From UBA7887 sp964408735 (lineage in GTDB: Bacteria; Pseudomonadota; Alphaproteobacteria; UBA7887), in contig CAYPAX010000155.1 in the NCBI GenBank assembly GCA_964408735.1, forward strand, positions 1-7,168: DNA of 7,168 bases, read 5' to 3'. The translations under genes and the position numbers were made by a program. Below are positions 1 to 5,905 of the stretch, piece after piece (within the stretch, counting starts at the first letter, position 1; each line of letters starts with the position of its first letter). A model generated the notes under the pieces. It was not told the origin of the DNA, did no database searches, and saw nothing but the letters and a program-made list of their open reading frames with translations.

Positions 1-560
1 GCGACGGCTACGACCCGGGCGAGCTGATGGGCGCCAATGAGGCCGAGGCCTACCATGCCGAGCAGATCGAAGTCTTTGCCGACACCGAGGCCGACATGGT
101 GGGCGCCCTCACCATAACCAATACGCCCGAGGCGATAGGCGTCGCGCGGGCGGCAGCCATTGCCGGCATCCCCGCGGCAATTTCCTTTACCGTAGAGACC
201 GATGGCCGCCTACCGACCGGCCAGAGCCTGCCGGAAGCCATCGCAGAAGTGGACGACACCACGGGGGCGGCGCCGGCCTATTACATGCTCAACTGTGCCC
301 ATACCAGCCATTTCGCCGGCCAGCTCAGCGACAGCGCCTGGATGGCACGCGTGCGGGGCTTACGCGCCAACGCCTCCTGCCTCAGCCACGCCGAGCTCGA
401 CAATTCCACCGAGCTCGACGCCGGCGATCCGGTGGCCCTGGCCGCAGACTACGGCGCCATCCTGAAGCGCTTCGGCCACATCAACGTCCTCGGCGGCTGC
501 TGCGGCACCGACCACCGCCACATCGCCGAGATCAGCAACGCCTGCAAGCTGGCGGCTTGA
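1..560 (+). CDS. Homocysteine S-methyltransferase family protein (3' part, start outside window)
   Basis: This is the C-terminal part, about 185 residues, of a Pfam S-methyl_trans / MmuM-BHMT-type enzyme. The family moves a methyl group from donors such as S-methylmethionine or betaine to homocysteine, giving methionine in the cytoplasm. The reading frame is open from base 3 to the TGA at 558-560. The three family zinc-binding cysteines are visible: one in LNCAHTSHF (codon 294-296) and the adjacent pair in GGCCGTDHRHI (codons 498-503), close to the C terminus as usual. Family members are about 300 residues long, so roughly the first 120 lie upstream of the window. The ATG at 27 is internal, because conserved-looking sequence (DGYDPGELMG) precedes it in frame. 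The gene converges on the dehydrogenase gene that follows. The methyl donor cannot be told from this fragment, and a dimethylsulfoniopropionate or other thetin donor is also possible. Confidence 0.9.
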   Translation, partial: DGYDPGELMGANEAEAYHAEQIEVFADTEADMVGALTITNTPEAIGVARAAAIAGIPAAISFTVETDGRLPTGQSLPEAIAEVDDTTGAAPAYYMLNCAHTSHFAGQLSDSAWMARVRGLRANASCLSHAELDNSTELDAGDPVALAADYGAILKRFGHINVLGGCCGTDHRHIAEISNACKLAA

Positions 561-561
561 G

Positions 562-578
562 GGCGGCCTGCCACCGCC
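562..578. terminator. Short GC-rich hairpin between convergent genes
   Basis: A 5-bp inverted repeat, GGCGG (562-566) and CCGCC (574-578) with a 7-base loop, fills most of the 20-base gap between two convergent stop codons. The location suits a bidirectional terminator. There is no T-run on either side, so this is a weak call made mostly from position. Confidence 0.25.
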
Positions 579-580
579 GG

Positions 581-1753
581 TCACGTGGCCAGCTGCAATA
601 TCTCGTGCACATCGGCCGCGCTCTTCACCGGCCTGGCATTGGCGCGTACCACGGGATTGTCAGCGGCGCGGGCAGCGATCTCCTCGAGGTCGCCCGCCCC
701 GACGCCGACATCGGCGAGCCGCCCGGGCAGGCCGAGGTCGGCGATCAGCCGACGCACCGCCTCCGCCGCGGCAAGCTCGGGACAGCCGAGCGCTGCGGCG
801 ATGGGCGCCTGCGCCGCCGCGTCAGCCTCGGCATTCCAGGCCAGCACTGCCGGCAGCATGACGCAGGAGGTGTAGCCGTGGGGCACGTCGAAGGCGCCGC
901 CCAGCACATAGCCGATGCCGTGGCTCGCGCCCATCGAGACACGGCCGATCGGCGCGGCGGAGAGCCACACCGCCTGCTGCGCCTGGGAGCGGGCGGCAAG
1001 GTTGTCCGGCTCCGCCTTCGCCTGGCGCAGCGCGCGGGCGAAGATGGCCAACGCCGCCAGGCATTGGCCACGGATATAGGCGCTGGCGGCCGGCGCCAGG
1101 AAGCCCTCCACGGCATGGTCCACGGCGCGGATGCCCGTGGAGAACCACAGCCAGTCGGCGGTATGGCGCGCCAGGTCCGGGTCGAGCACGACCACGCGCG
1201 GCCGCAGCTCCGGCGCCCGGAACCCGGCCTTGTTGCGCGTGCGCGGGTCGGTGGCGCCGGCGATATCGCTGAACTCGGCCGCGGACAGGGTCGTCGGCAC
1301 GGCGATCTGGCGTGGCGATACGGCCTTGTCCGCCTGCTTCCTCGCGGCGCCGCCGACATGGGACGAATAGGCCGCCAGCCCGTCGAGGTCGCGGATGTCT
1401 TCGGAAACGCACAAGGTCGCCACCTTGGTCGAGTCGATGACCGTGCCGCCGCCGACGGCAATGGCGATATCCGCCTCGCTGTCGCGCATCGCCCCTGCCA
1501 GGTCGAGCACGTTGTCCTGCGGCGAGTGGGCAATGCAACGGTCGAAAACACCGACCAGGCGCTCGCCGAGAGACTGATGCAGCGCGGCCAGAACCTCCGT
1601 CTCGCGCGCCAGCGTGCCGGAAATGGCAAGGAAAGCACGCGAATGGCCGAGGCGCGCCACCTCGTCGGCCACGGCCGCGGCGGCCGGCTGTCCATACACC
1701 ACCCGCTCCGTCGCGCCCGTCTCGTATATCCCACCCTGCATATCGCTGCCCAT
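581..1753 (-). CDS. Iron-containing alcohol dehydrogenase family protein, maleylacetate reductase-like
   Basis: The product is a 390-residue cytoplasmic NAD(P)-dependent oxidoreductase of the Fe-ADH superfamily. The nucleotide-binding signature GGGTVIDSTK is at residues 101-110. The metal-binding half has GIRAVDHAVE (207-216) and SHGIGYVLGG followed by DVPHG (277-293). Aligned to the FucO pattern D-x3-H ... H-x13-H, the histidines are kept (H213, H278, H292) but the aspartate position is R209, and the His four residues after H278 is Y282. This resembles the maleylacetate reductase branch, which reduces maleylacetate to 3-oxoadipate in aromatic degradation, and in which canonical iron ligands are also changed. 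The true substrate is not shown. I chose the ATG at 1751-1753 because AGGGAGAGG lies just upstream on this strand. The frame stays open far upstream, to 3229, but that part is antisense to the cyclase gene. No aromatic-pathway neighbours are visible. Confidence 0.85.
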   Translation of the reverse strand: MGSDMQGGIYETGATERVVYGQPAAAAVADEVARLGHSRAFLAISGTLARETEVLAALHQSLGERLVGVFDRCIAHSPQDNVLDLAGAMRDSEADIAIAVGGGTVIDSTKVATLCVSEDIRDLDGLAAYSSHVGGAARKQADKAVSPRQIAVPTTLSAAEFSDIAGATDPRTRNKAGFRAPELRPRVVVLDPDLARHTADWLWFSTGIRAVDHAVEGFLAPAASAYIRGQCLAALAIFARALRQAKAEPDNLAARSQAQQAVWLSAAPIGRVSMGASHGIGYVLGGAFDVPHGYTSCVMLPAVLAWNAEADAAAQAPIAAALGCPELAAAEAVRRLIADLGLPGRLADVGVGAGDLEEIAARAADNPVVRANARPVKSAADVHEILQLAT

Positions 1754-1892
1754 CGGCCTCTCCCTGATCGCTAGAATTCCGGCCCACCGCTGCGCTATTT
1801 CCGGTACCGCGTGTCCATGTCCGTGGCAAGCGCATTCGATTTGGGACGACGCAGGATTCAAGCTCGATGCAGGTGATGTCGGTCGTGCCTGG

Positions 1893-1921
1893 TTGAGCCG
1901 CAAGGTTGCACAACGTATCCT
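1893..1921 (+). promoter_or_regulatory. Sigma70-like promoter for the cyclase gene
   Basis: TTGAGC (1893-1898) and TATCCT (1916-1921) are separated by exactly 17 bases, each matching the consensus hexamer at four of six positions. Transcription would start near 1928, giving a leader of about 36 bases before the ATG at 1964. The rest of the 210-base divergent gap (1754-1963) shows only an 8-bp palindrome, CGGTACCG at 1802-1809. I found no convincing promoter for the dehydrogenase on the other strand. Confidence 0.45.
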
Positions 1922-1963
1922 GTCCTGCGAAGGCCAGTGACGTGGGGACCATTGGGGTACACC

Positions 1964-3655
1964 ATGGCCGAGAATGTGATCAGGCAAAGGCTGGCGGCTA
2001 TCCTGGCGGCTGACGTGGCCGGCTATTCGCGCCTCATGGGCGATGACGAGCGCGCCACGATAGACGCCATCAACCGCTGCCGCGCGGTCTTCCGCGATCA
2101 TATAGAGGCCAATGGCGGGCGCGTGGTGGACATGGCGGGCGACAGCGTGCTCGCTATCTTCGATACCGCTATCGGTGTATTTACCACGGCAATGGCGGCC
2201 CAGGAACGCTTGGCCGATCTCAACACCGACGTTGCCGAGAACCGCCGCATGGCGTGGCGCATCGGCGTCAACCTCGGCGATATTCACGAGCAGGACGACG
2301 GCACGGTCTATGGCGATGGCGTCAACGTCGCCGCGCGCCTGGAAGCCTTGGCCGAGCCTGGTGGCATCTGCGTCTCCGGCAAGGTGCGGGACGAGCTGCG
2401 CGGCAAGGTCGAACGCGGATTCGCCGATCTCGGCGAACACAATGTGAAGAATATCGCAGAGCCTGTGCGCGCCTATCGCATTGTCGACTCGGGCGACGAT
2501 GAAAGCGCGTTGGAGGGCGAGGCAGAAGATGCTGCCTCTGAGAGCGGCTCGATTTTTGATCAACCGGCCATCGCAATCTTGCCCTTCGACAATATGAGCG
2601 GCGATGCGGATCAAGAATTCTTTGTCGACGGCTTGACCGAAGACATCATCACCGCGCTTGCGGCATGGCGCTCGTTTCCGGTCATCGCACGAAATTCGAC
2701 GTTCGCCTACAAGGGTCAATCGCCTGATATCCGCCAGGTCGGAAAGGAACTCGGCGCTCGCTACGTATTGGAGGGCGGTGTACGAAAGGGGTCCAACCGG
2801 TTGCGCGTTACGGCCCAGCTCATAGATGCCAGCACCGGGCATCATTTGTGGGCTGATCGATTTGATAGAGAACTCGAAGACATATTCGAGCTGCAAGATG
2901 AAATCACGCATCGAATCGCAGCCATCGTTGCGCCTGAGATCGAGCGGGCCGAGCAGAATCGCTTGGCAGTCCGTGAACACACCAACCTCGCGGCATGGCA
3001 GTTCTACCAACGCGGCATGGCGTTGCTGGAAGACTTTACCAAGGCGGGCAATGCCGAGGCGCGTGAATTGTTTAGCCGGGCAATCTCGCTCGATTCCAAG
3101 TACGGCCTTGCATATGGCGGCCTCGCGGCGAGCCACAATCGCGATCTGATGCTTGAATTCGGCGATGACCGCGAAGAATCCGCCGCGCTGGCACTCGAAG
3201 CTTCGACAAGAGCGGTGGAAATCGATCAAACAGACTCATATGCGCATGCTCTCCTCGCTGTGGCCCATATGTGGCCGAACCGGTTCGCAGCGGCTGTTCG
3301 GGAAGCCGAACGGGCGATCGAGCTCAACCCCAGCAATGCTCACGGATTGTCAATTCTGGGCATAGCTCTCGAGGCGGTCGGCCGTCATGACGAGGCGATC
3401 GTAAGCTTTGAGCAGGCGATCCGCCTCAATCCACGAGATCCGCGTATGAGTATCTACCACGTCGGTCTTGCAAGAGCCCATCTTGGTGCCCGTCGTTACG
3501 AGGAGGCTGCCGAAGTGGCGCGCCAGACCATCAATGAGCGACCGGATTTTCCGCATTCCCACTACATTCTTGCTTGCGCACTGGGTCATTTGGGCCGGTA
3601 TGAAGAAGCGCGCCGAGCTCGCCGAGTGCGAACGACTTCAGCCCGGCTACATTGA
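1964..3655 (+). CDS. Class III adenylate/guanylate cyclase with TolB-like and TPR domains, 3' end frameshifted
   Basis: As read, the frame gives 563 residues. Residues 8-175 form a class III nucleotide cyclase domain, with metal-binding aspartates D17 (LAADVAGYS) and D60 (MAGDSVLAIF) and the transition-state pair N121 and R125 in YGDGVNVAARLEALA. Residues about 201-330 are a TolB-like domain starting AIAILPFDNMSGD and including GARYVLEGGVRK. Residues about 340-550 hold TPR-type helical repeats, clearest at AIELNPSNAHG and AIRLNPRDP. No membrane segment or signal peptide is evident, so it is probably a cytoplasmic signalling protein making cAMP or cGMP, with the TPR part binding a partner. The position where adenylate-specific enzymes carry a lysine appears to be D56, so the nucleotide is uncertain. 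The ATG at 1964 follows a modest GGGG at 1954-1957; an in-frame GTG at 1937 is less likely. The frame breaks near 3611-3614, and the natural C terminus continues one base over. Sampled lines are about 53-55% GC, below the neighbouring genes. Confidence 0.88.
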   Translation: MAENVIRQRLAAILAADVAGYSRLMGDDERATIDAINRCRAVFRDHIEANGGRVVDMAGDSVLAIFDTAIGVFTTAMAAQERLADLNTDVAENRRMAWRIGVNLGDIHEQDDGTVYGDGVNVAARLEALAEPGGICVSGKVRDELRGKVERGFADLGEHNVKNIAEPVRAYRIVDSGDDESALEGEAEDAASESGSIFDQPAIAILPFDNMSGDADQEFFVDGLTEDIITALAAWRSFPVIARNSTFAYKGQSPDIRQVGKELGARYVLEGGVRKGSNRLRVTAQLIDASTGHHLWADRFDRELEDIFELQDEITHRIAAIVAPEIERAEQNRLAVREHTNLAAWQFYQRGMALLEDFTKAGNAEARELFSRAISLDSKYGLAYGGLAASHNRDLMLEFGDDREESAALALEASTRAVEIDQTDSYAHALLAVAHMWPNRFAAAVREAERAIELNPSNAHGLSILGIALEAVGRHDEAIVSFEQAIRLNPRDPRMSIYHVGLARAHLGARRYEEAAEVARQTINERPDFPHSHYILACALGHLGRYEEARRARRVRTTSARLH

Positions 3656-3752
3656 TCGGCGGCTACGCTGGTCGCCCTATGAAGACGCGGCCGAAAATGA
3701 GCATTTGCATGCCGGGATTCACGCGGCACGAGCTGCCGACTCAGGCCGTTGA
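3615..3752 (+). pseudogene. Out-of-frame C-terminal tail of the cyclase/TPR gene
   Basis: The main cyclase frame turns into low-complexity, arginine-rich sequence after GRYEEAR (ending near 3613) and stops at 3655. The frame one base further on continues naturally from 3615 as ELAECERLQPGYIDRRLRW and runs to TGA at 3750-3752. The phrases LAECERLQPGY and WSPYEDAAENEHL have the look of the closing TPR and tail found in this family. One extra base around 3611-3614, in the run gcgcgcc, explains the change. Joined, the product would be 595 residues. It may be a real inactivating indel, a tolerated C-terminal change, or a sequencing or assembly error. Most of the protein, including the whole catalytic domain, is unaffected. 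Confidence 0.75.
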
Positions 3753-3858
3753 AAATTTTGGCAACTGTCCCCCAAGAAATGGGCTATGCGTCAGGTCGCC
3801 CCGACCGAGAAGCAGGTTTGGGCAATGCTGACCATTGGCCGGGCAAATATGGCAGGGA
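3753..3858. other. Non-coding gap between convergent genes with small hairpins
   Basis: I see no gene in these 106 bases between the cyclase tail and the small minus-strand gene. There are two small inverted repeats. CCCA/TGGG lies at 3771-3774 and 3780-3783 with a five-base loop, and GGTCG/CGACC lies at 3794-3798 and 3802-3806 with a three-base loop. They could end transcription from both sides, but neither has a proper T-run. Confidence 0.3.
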
Positions 3859-4071
3859 TCACTCCGTGGCGCCAGAGACCTCTTGCGTGGCCTCGAGGGC
3901 GTCCAGCGCCGCCGTCAAGTCTGAGGCAGCCTCGGAGGAACCGGCTGCCTGGTCCGGCAAGACTTGCGGGCAGGCCTGGGCTGGCTGGCCGACGAGCAGC
4001 AATGGCAAGAGCAGCACCAGCGCCGTGGCGGAAGACCGGGCGGAAGCGAAAGTGGAACTTAGGGACTTCAT
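3859..4071 (-). CDS. Small secreted protein with signal peptide, function unknown
   Basis: This is a 70-residue frame I do not recognise. It begins with a textbook Sec signal peptide: basic residues K2 and R12, a hydrophobic core ATALVLLLPLLLVG (15-28), and a signal peptidase I site AQA (31-33). Cleavage would leave a mature peptide of about 37 residues that starts at C34, is rich in Ala, Ser and Glu, and has predicted helix in the stretch DLTAALDALEATQE. The motif before C34 (A-Q-A) is not a lipobox, so a lipoprotein is unlikely. GGAG sits seven bases before the ATG at 4069-4071, which supports the start. Two overlapping open frames on this and the other strand lack such signals. The product would be exported to the periplasm; its role cannot be inferred, and it remains possible that the frame is not expressed. 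Confidence 0.5.
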   Translation of the reverse strand: MKSLSSTFASARSSATALVLLLPLLLVGQPAQACPQVLPDQAAGSSEAASDLTAALDALEATQEVSGATE

Positions 4072-4147
4072 GGCTTGGCTCCATCGCTCTAATGCTCACC
4101 TAGCAGGCTCATAACAGCACAGCTTGCGGCCAAGCGCAGTGAAGTGA

Positions 4148-4175
4148 TACATAGAGGTGGTGTTATCTGTGTCAC
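4148..4175 (-). promoter_or_regulatory. Possible promoter for the small secreted protein
   Basis: Read on the minus strand, GTGACA (4175-4170) matches five of six positions of the -35 consensus. It is followed after 16 bases by TATGTA (4153-4148), which matches three of six of the -10. This lies in a locally AT-richer stretch between the tRNA and the small gene and would give a leader of about 70 bases. Confidence 0.3.
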
Positions 4176-4220
4176 ACTTGCCGGCACGGCGCCGCGATCC
4201 GCCATGCCCTCGAAACAAGG

Positions 4221-4308
4221 TGGTGCCCGCTCCCGGACTCGAACCGGGACGGCCTTTACGGCCTCGGGATTTTAAGTCCCGTGTGTCTACCAATTCCACC
4301 AAGCGGGC
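4221..4308 (-). tRNA. tRNA-Leu (anticodon UAA)
   Basis: This is a complete class II tRNA, 88 bases including an encoded CCA. The acceptor stem is GCCCGCT at the 5' end (4308-4302) paired with AGCGGGC, then discriminator A and CCA (4221-4223). The anticodon stem CGGGA/TCCCG encloses the loop CTTAAAA, giving anticodon TAA at 4274-4272, which reads UUA (and UUG by wobble). A long variable arm (GGCC-GTAAA-GGCC) is typical of leucine tRNAs. The T arm is CCCGG-TTCGAGT-CCGGG. The D arm carries GTGGAATTGGTAGACAC. The gene starts 12 bases after the stop codon of the CinA-like gene on the same strand, with no obvious promoter between, so it may be co-transcribed and then processed. No integrase or duplicated tRNA end is visible beside it. 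Confidence 0.97.
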
Positions 4309-4320
4309 TTGGGCGGCGGG

Positions 4321-5085
4321 CTAGTCTTCCAGGACCGGCTCGCCGCCGAGGTCGTCGATAACCGTCATCAGCCGCCCCACCGCCTCTTCGAGCCTGGCGG
4401 TATTTTCCCCGCGCAGGACCAGATTCGAGCCGAAGCGGCCGACGCGGTAGAAGGGGTAGCTGCCCATGTCGATATCGGCGTAGTCGGCCTGCAGCGCTTT
4501 CAGCGGGCCGGCGAGCGCGCCTTCCGAGAGATAGGCGACCACGGTGCGCGAGCGTGTCGGCGTGCCGCCGCTGATGGTCTCCAACGCCGCCTCCAGCATC
4601 ACCTGCATGATCTGCGGCACGCCGGCGAGCACGAAGACGTTGCCGGTGCGAAAGCCGGGCGCGCCCGAGACCTTGTTGTGCACCAGCTCCGAGCCCGCGG
4701 GCGTGTTGGCCATGCGCTTGCGGGCATCGTTGAGCTCGATATTGCGCTCGCGATACTGCGCTTCGAGAATCGCCAGGGCGTCCGGGTTCTGCTCCAGCGC
4801 CACACCGAAGGCCTTGGCGATGCATTCGGCGGTAATGTCGTCGTGAGTCGGCCCGATGCCGCCAGTGGTGAAGATGTAATCGTAGCGCGCCCGACAGGCA
4901 TTCACCGCCGCCACGATCTCGTCCTCGATGTCGGGGATCACCCGCGCCTCGGCGAGCCTGATGCCGCACTCGGTGAGCCGCTGGGCGATATGCACCAGGT
5001 TCACGTCGGCCGTGCGCCCCGAGAGGATCTCGTTGCCGATAATGAGCACGCAGGCGGTGGGTTGGGGGACGACATCGTTTGGCAT
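4321..5085 (-). CDS. CinA N-terminal-type molybdopterin-binding (MoaB/Mog fold) protein
   Basis: This is a 254-residue cytoplasmic protein of the MoCF_biosynth / CinA N-terminal family. Signature motifs are IIGNEILSG (15-23) and TTGGIGPTHDD (73-83), the latter being the family's nucleotide or pterin-binding loop. In larger CinA proteins this domain has ADP-ribose or pyrophosphate-hydrolase activity and is followed by a nicotinamide-nucleotide deamidase domain. That second domain is absent here, as in many alphaproteobacterial stand-alone versions often labelled competence/damage-inducible protein A. A role in molybdenum cofactor work or nucleotide clean-up is therefore possible but unproven. 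The start at 5083-5085 was chosen because AAGGAG lies seven bases upstream; the open frame extends 16 codons further but without a ribosome site. It is divergent from sfsA across 92 bases and ends 12 bases before the tRNA-Leu gene. Confidence 0.88.
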   Translation of the reverse strand: MPNDVVPQPTACVLIIGNEILSGRTADVNLVHIAQRLTECGIRLAEARVIPDIEDEIVAAVNACRARYDYIFTTGGIGPTHDDITAECIAKAFGVALEQNPDALAILEAQYRERNIELNDARKRMANTPAGSELVHNKVSGAPGFRTGNVFVLAGVPQIMQVMLEAALETISGGTPTRSRTVVAYLSEGALAGPLKALQADYADIDMGSYPFYRVGRFGSNLVLRGENTARLEEAVGRLMTVIDDLGGEPVLED

Positions 5086-5126
5086 GGGGCTTCTCCTTCT
5101 CGCGCCGCAGCATAACGGAGAGACGG

Positions 5127-5142
5127 CCGGCACCCAAGCCGG
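5127..5142. promoter_or_regulatory. Inverted repeat in the divergent sfsA/CinA-like gap
   Basis: CCGGC (5127-5131) and GCCGG (5138-5142) form a perfect 5-bp inverted repeat with a six-base spacer, directly abutting the putative -35 element of sfsA. It could be an operator half-site pair for a dimeric regulator acting on one or both divergent genes. In sequence this GC-rich, so short a repeat may also be chance. Confidence 0.22.
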
Positions 5143-5171
5143 TTGAGCGTAACGGCACTGCCCCCTATGGT
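5143..5171 (+). promoter_or_regulatory. Sigma70-like promoter for sfsA-map-radC, likely leaderless
   Basis: TTGAGC (5143-5148) and TATGGT (5166-5171) are separated by exactly 17 bases, each matching four of six consensus positions. The expected transcription start, six to seven bases after the -10, falls on the A of the sfsA ATG at 5178. No Shine-Dalgarno-like purine run precedes that ATG, which agrees with a leaderless message. The -35 hexamer and spacing are identical to those in front of the cyclase gene. Confidence 0.45.
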
Positions 5172-5177
5172 CGCGCG

Positions 5178-5897
5178 ATGCGATTCCCCGATCCCCTCAT
5201 ACGCGCCACGCTGGTCAAGCGCTACAAGCGCTTCCTGGCCGATATGCGCTTCGACGACGGCAGCGAGATCACCGCCCACTGCGCCAATCCCGGCGCCATG
5301 ACAGGGCTCGCCGAGCCCGGGCTCGAGGCCTGGCTGTCGCCGGCCCGAAACCCCGCGCGCAAGCTGCGCTGGTCGTGGGAGCTGGCGCGAATCGATGGCC
5401 GCCTGGTCGGCATCAACACCGCCTGGCCCAACGCCATCGTCACGGAGGCCATCGAGGCCGGCGCCATGCCTGAGCTCGCCGGGTATGAGAGCTTGCGCCG
5501 CGAGGTCCGCTACGGCAAGAATTCCCGTATCGATATGCTGCTCGAGGACGACGCCCGGCCCGCCTGCTATGTCGAGGTGAAGAACGTCCACCTCAAGCGC
5601 AACGGGCCGGCCGAGTTCCCCGACGCGGTAACGAAGCGTGGCGCCAAGCATTTGGAAGAGCTCGGCGACATGGTCGAGGCTGGCCATCGCGCGGTGATGG
5701 TCTATCTGGTGCAGCGTGAGGATTGCGAGGTATTCGCCCTGGCAGGCGATATCGACCCCGCTTACCAAGCGGCATTTGTGCGAGCTAGGGAACGTGGCGT
5801 AGAGGCGCTGTGCTATGCTTGCCGCCTCAGCACCGAGGAGATCGTCGTCGATCGGCCCCTGCCGCTGCGACTGCCCAGCGAAACCGAGAGCGTATAG
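5178..5897 (+). CDS. sfsA: SfsA, sugar fermentation stimulation protein / DNA-RNA nuclease family
   Basis: This is a 239-residue cytoplasmic protein, close to the usual length of about 234. The start MRFPDPLIRATLVKRYKRF lines up well with the E. coli SfsA N terminus, as I remember it, which decides for the ATG at 5178 over the longer open frame. Family motifs are HCANPGAMTGL (34-44), SRIDMLL (116-122, with D119), YVEVKNVHL (131-139, with E133 and K135) and FPDAVTKRGAKHLEEL (147-162). The D119, E133 and K135 spacing fits a PD-(D/E)XK-type nuclease core. E. coli SfsA was first linked to maltose metabolism genes and later treated as a nucleic-acid-binding or nuclease protein; the physiological role is not settled. 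It is the first gene of a run with map (8-base gap) and radC. Confidence 0.95.
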   Translation: MRFPDPLIRATLVKRYKRFLADMRFDDGSEITAHCANPGAMTGLAEPGLEAWLSPARNPARKLRWSWELARIDGRLVGINTAWPNAIVTEAIEAGAMPELAGYESLRREVRYGKNSRIDMLLEDDARPACYVEVKNVHLKRNGPAEFPDAVTKRGAKHLEELGDMVEAGHRAVMVYLVQREDCEVFALAGDIDPAYQAAFVRARERGVEALCYACRLSTEEIVVDRPLPLRLPSETESV

Positions 5898-5905
5898 TGG
5901 AGACC

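Noticed and set aside
557..1774. A 405-codon open frame on the plus strand.
   Set aside because: It is antisense to the dehydrogenase gene, is rich in Arg, Gly and His as expected for a shadow frame in GC-rich DNA, and matches no family I know.
1802..1809. Palindrome CGGTACCG in the dehydrogenase/cyclase gap.
   Set aside because: Eight bases with no second copy or flanking symmetry is too little to call an operator.
1754..3229. The minus-strand dehydrogenase frame stays open for a further 492 codons, which would make an 882-residue protein.
   Set aside because: The extra part is antisense to a well-supported cyclase/TPR gene and shows no domain features, while a strong ribosome site and family-length product support the start at 1753.
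3749..4114. Plus-strand frames of 105 and 121 codons and a 102-codon minus-strand frame in the same stretch.
   Set aside because: They lack a good ribosome site and any recognisable motif, and they overlap the better-supported small secreted protein frame.
4221..4240. The 3' end of the tRNA as a possible attachment site for an integrated element.
   Set aside because: No integrase gene or second copy of the tRNA end is visible in the window.
4096..4302. Minus-strand 68-residue frame starting MVELVDTRDLKS.
   Set aside because: It is a translation of the tRNA-Leu gene, a well-known false protein call.
4256..5158. A 300-codon minus-strand frame and a 268-codon plus-strand frame.
   Set aside because: Both are Arg/Ala/Gly-rich shadows of the CinA-like gene; the first also runs into the tRNA.
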